A stretch of DNA of 64,000 nucleotides from an uncultured Bryobacterales bacterium (GTDB lineage: Bacteria; Acidobacteriota; Terriglobia; Bryobacterales; UBA6623): the NCBI GenBank assembly GCA_951813065.1, contig CATOTH010000005.1, positions 248,001 to 312,000 on the forward strand, given 5' to 3'. Positions 63,028 to 64,000 of this stretch are shown in pieces; positions within the stretch are counted from its first letter, which is position 1; each line of letters begins with the position of its first letter. The notes below the pieces were generated by a model. It was not told the origin of the DNA. It ran no database searches and was given only the letters and a program-made list of their open reading frames with translations. Made by a program: the position numbers and the translations under genes.

Positions 63028-64000
63028 ATGCGTGTCCTAGCTCTTGCTTGCTTCGCAGCCATGCTCGGAACGAGCTGCAGCAGCTTGCCGGAATCGGCGG
63101 AAGAATTGGAAGCCACCGAGGAAACCGGCTATTTCTCGAATCTCCGCCAACTGACATTTGGGGGACAGAACGCGGAGGCGTACTGGTCTCCAGATGGCAC
63201 CAAGCTCGTCTTCCAGTCCACCCGAGGAGACGCCTCCTGCGACCAGATCTACGTAATGAACGCGGACGGATCGGACCAGCGAATGGTCTCGACCGGGCAA
63301 GGCGTCACGACTTGCGGCTATTTCCTTCCCGACAACAACGGCATCGTTTACGCCTCGACGCACCTGGTCGGCAGCGATTGCCCTCCGCGGCCCGACCGTA
63401 GCCAGGGGTACGTTTGGCCGGTACATGCCGGATACGACCTGTTCCTCACTGACATCGACGGCTCCGAGCCCAAGCGGCTCACTGACACGGCCGGCTACGA
63501 CGCGGAGGGCACGGTGAACTGGGCGGACGACAAGATCGTCTATACCTCGATGGCGTCGGGTGACCTGGACCTGTGGGCGATGAACCTGGACGGCTCGAAC
63601 AAGACGCGCCTTACGACGACGTTCGGATACGACGGCGGAGCGTTCTTCTCGCGCGACGGCATGAGCCTGGTGCTGCGTGCCAACCACCCTGCCGAGGGGG
63701 CCGACTCCGATCGCTACACGGAGCTTCTTGAGCAGAACTTGACCGCGCCGATGAGGATGGAACTCTTCCTCGCCGAGGCGGACGGAAGCGGAATGCGCCA
63801 GTTGACCGATTTCGGGTGCGCCAGCTTCGCCCCGCAGTTCACTTCGGACGGCGCGAGCATCATCTTCTCGTCCAACAAGAACGACTGCGACAGCCGCAAC
63901 TTCGACCTGTTCATGATCGGCGTGAACGGATCGAACCTCCGCCAGATCACCGATTTCGGAGGCTTCACGTCATTCGCCGAATTCTCTCCGGATGGCACGC
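63028..64000 (+). CDS. PD40/TolB-like beta-propeller lipoprotein, C-terminus outside window
   Basis: 324 codons visible. Lipoprotein signal peptide (LALACFAAMLGTSC, Cys17 as the lipidation site), then WD40-like PD40 repeats: NAEAYWSPDGTKLVFQS, DQIYVMNADGSDQR, YDLFLTDIDGSEPKRLT, LDLWAMNLDGSNKTRLT, FAPQFTSDGASIIFSSN, DLFMIGVNGSNLRQIT. Such propellers bind proteins or peptides at the cell surface or periplasm; some precede peptidase or OmpA domains that would lie beyond the right edge. Divergent from smc across 250 bp. Confidence 0.85.
   Translation, partial: MRVLALACFAAMLGTSCSSLPESAEELEATEETGYFSNLRQLTFGGQNAEAYWSPDGTKLVFQSTRGDASCDQIYVMNADGSDQRMVSTGQGVTTCGYFLPDNNGIVYASTHLVGSDCPPRPDRSQGYVWPVHAGYDLFLTDIDGSEPKRLTDTAGYDAEGTVNWADDKIVYTSMASGDLDLWAMNLDGSNKTRLTTTFGYDGGAFFSRDGMSLVLRANHPAEGADSDRYTELLEQNLTAPMRMELFLAEADGSGMRQLTDFGCASFAPQFTSDGASIIFSSNKNDCDSRNFDLFMIGVNGSNLRQITDFGGFTSFAEFSPDGT

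Noticed and set aside
1..64000. tRNA, rRNA, CRISPR arrays, riboswitches
   Set aside because: Scanned for T-loop-like motifs, regularly spaced repeats and familiar aptamer cores; none was found.

Overview
The window is a high-GC bacterial chromosome segment. The best fit is an acidobacterium (Bryobacterales/Solibacter-like). This is inferred from NHL propellers with GDGGPA repeats, the DUF1592-DUF1552 cytochrome/Tat pair, DUF1080 and DUF3467 proteins, and SpoIIE-type signalling. No rRNA, tRNA or CRISPR array was seen, so taxonomy rests on protein families alone.

Layout. 1-15.3 kb is mostly housekeeping: a partial NfeD-type membrane protease (minus), an NSS sodium symporter flanked by inverted ~100-bp repeats, then an overlapping run of RsbU-like phosphatase, TrkA-type K+ channel, NnrE-NnrD metabolite repair and tsaE, followed by ruvA-ruvB, a deoxynucleoside kinase, a membrane protein, DinB, an S41 protease homologue that has lost its catalytic dyad, DUF3467 and a sugar-phosphate transferase. 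15.3-21.8 kb is looser: an NHL propeller fragment, an SSS symporter coupled to an AT-richer EgtD-like methyltransferase, and gene-poor stretches with coding relics.

21.8-26.5 kb is the most novel locus: seven tightly packed genes encoding an ExbB/TolQ-like channel fused to a lytic transglycosylase, a lipoprotein, two secreted proteins, an ExbD/TolR-like protein and two single-pass periplasmic proteins with repeats, closed by a perfect hairpin. It looks like an undescribed proton-motive-force-driven envelope machine with its own peptidoglycan-cutting domain. It is followed by an IS21 istB relic.

27.9-34.9 kb is a Cus-type Cu(I)/Ag(I) efflux operon with the full methionine triad in CusA. 35.4-39.4 kb holds the DUF1592/DUF1552 pair. 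39.4-57.1 kb is accessory: HepT relic, GNAT, MazEF, DUF4143 ATPase, type-B PutA, an Rpn nuclease inside a complete transposon-like unit (14-bp terminal inverted repeats plus 8-bp target duplication), a frameshifted amine oxidase, an aldo/keto reductase, a TPP enzyme, an esterase, and a transposase that fuses a DruA (DUF4338) domain to an ISAs1 core. 57.2-64 kb returns to DUF1080, pheA, smc and a partial PD40 lipoprotein.

Expression. Several genes have a TATAAT-like box only 8-17 nt before the ATG and no clear Shine-Dalgarno, suggesting leaderless or very short-leader transcripts. The ExbBD and Cus operons instead use strong AGGAGG-type sites.
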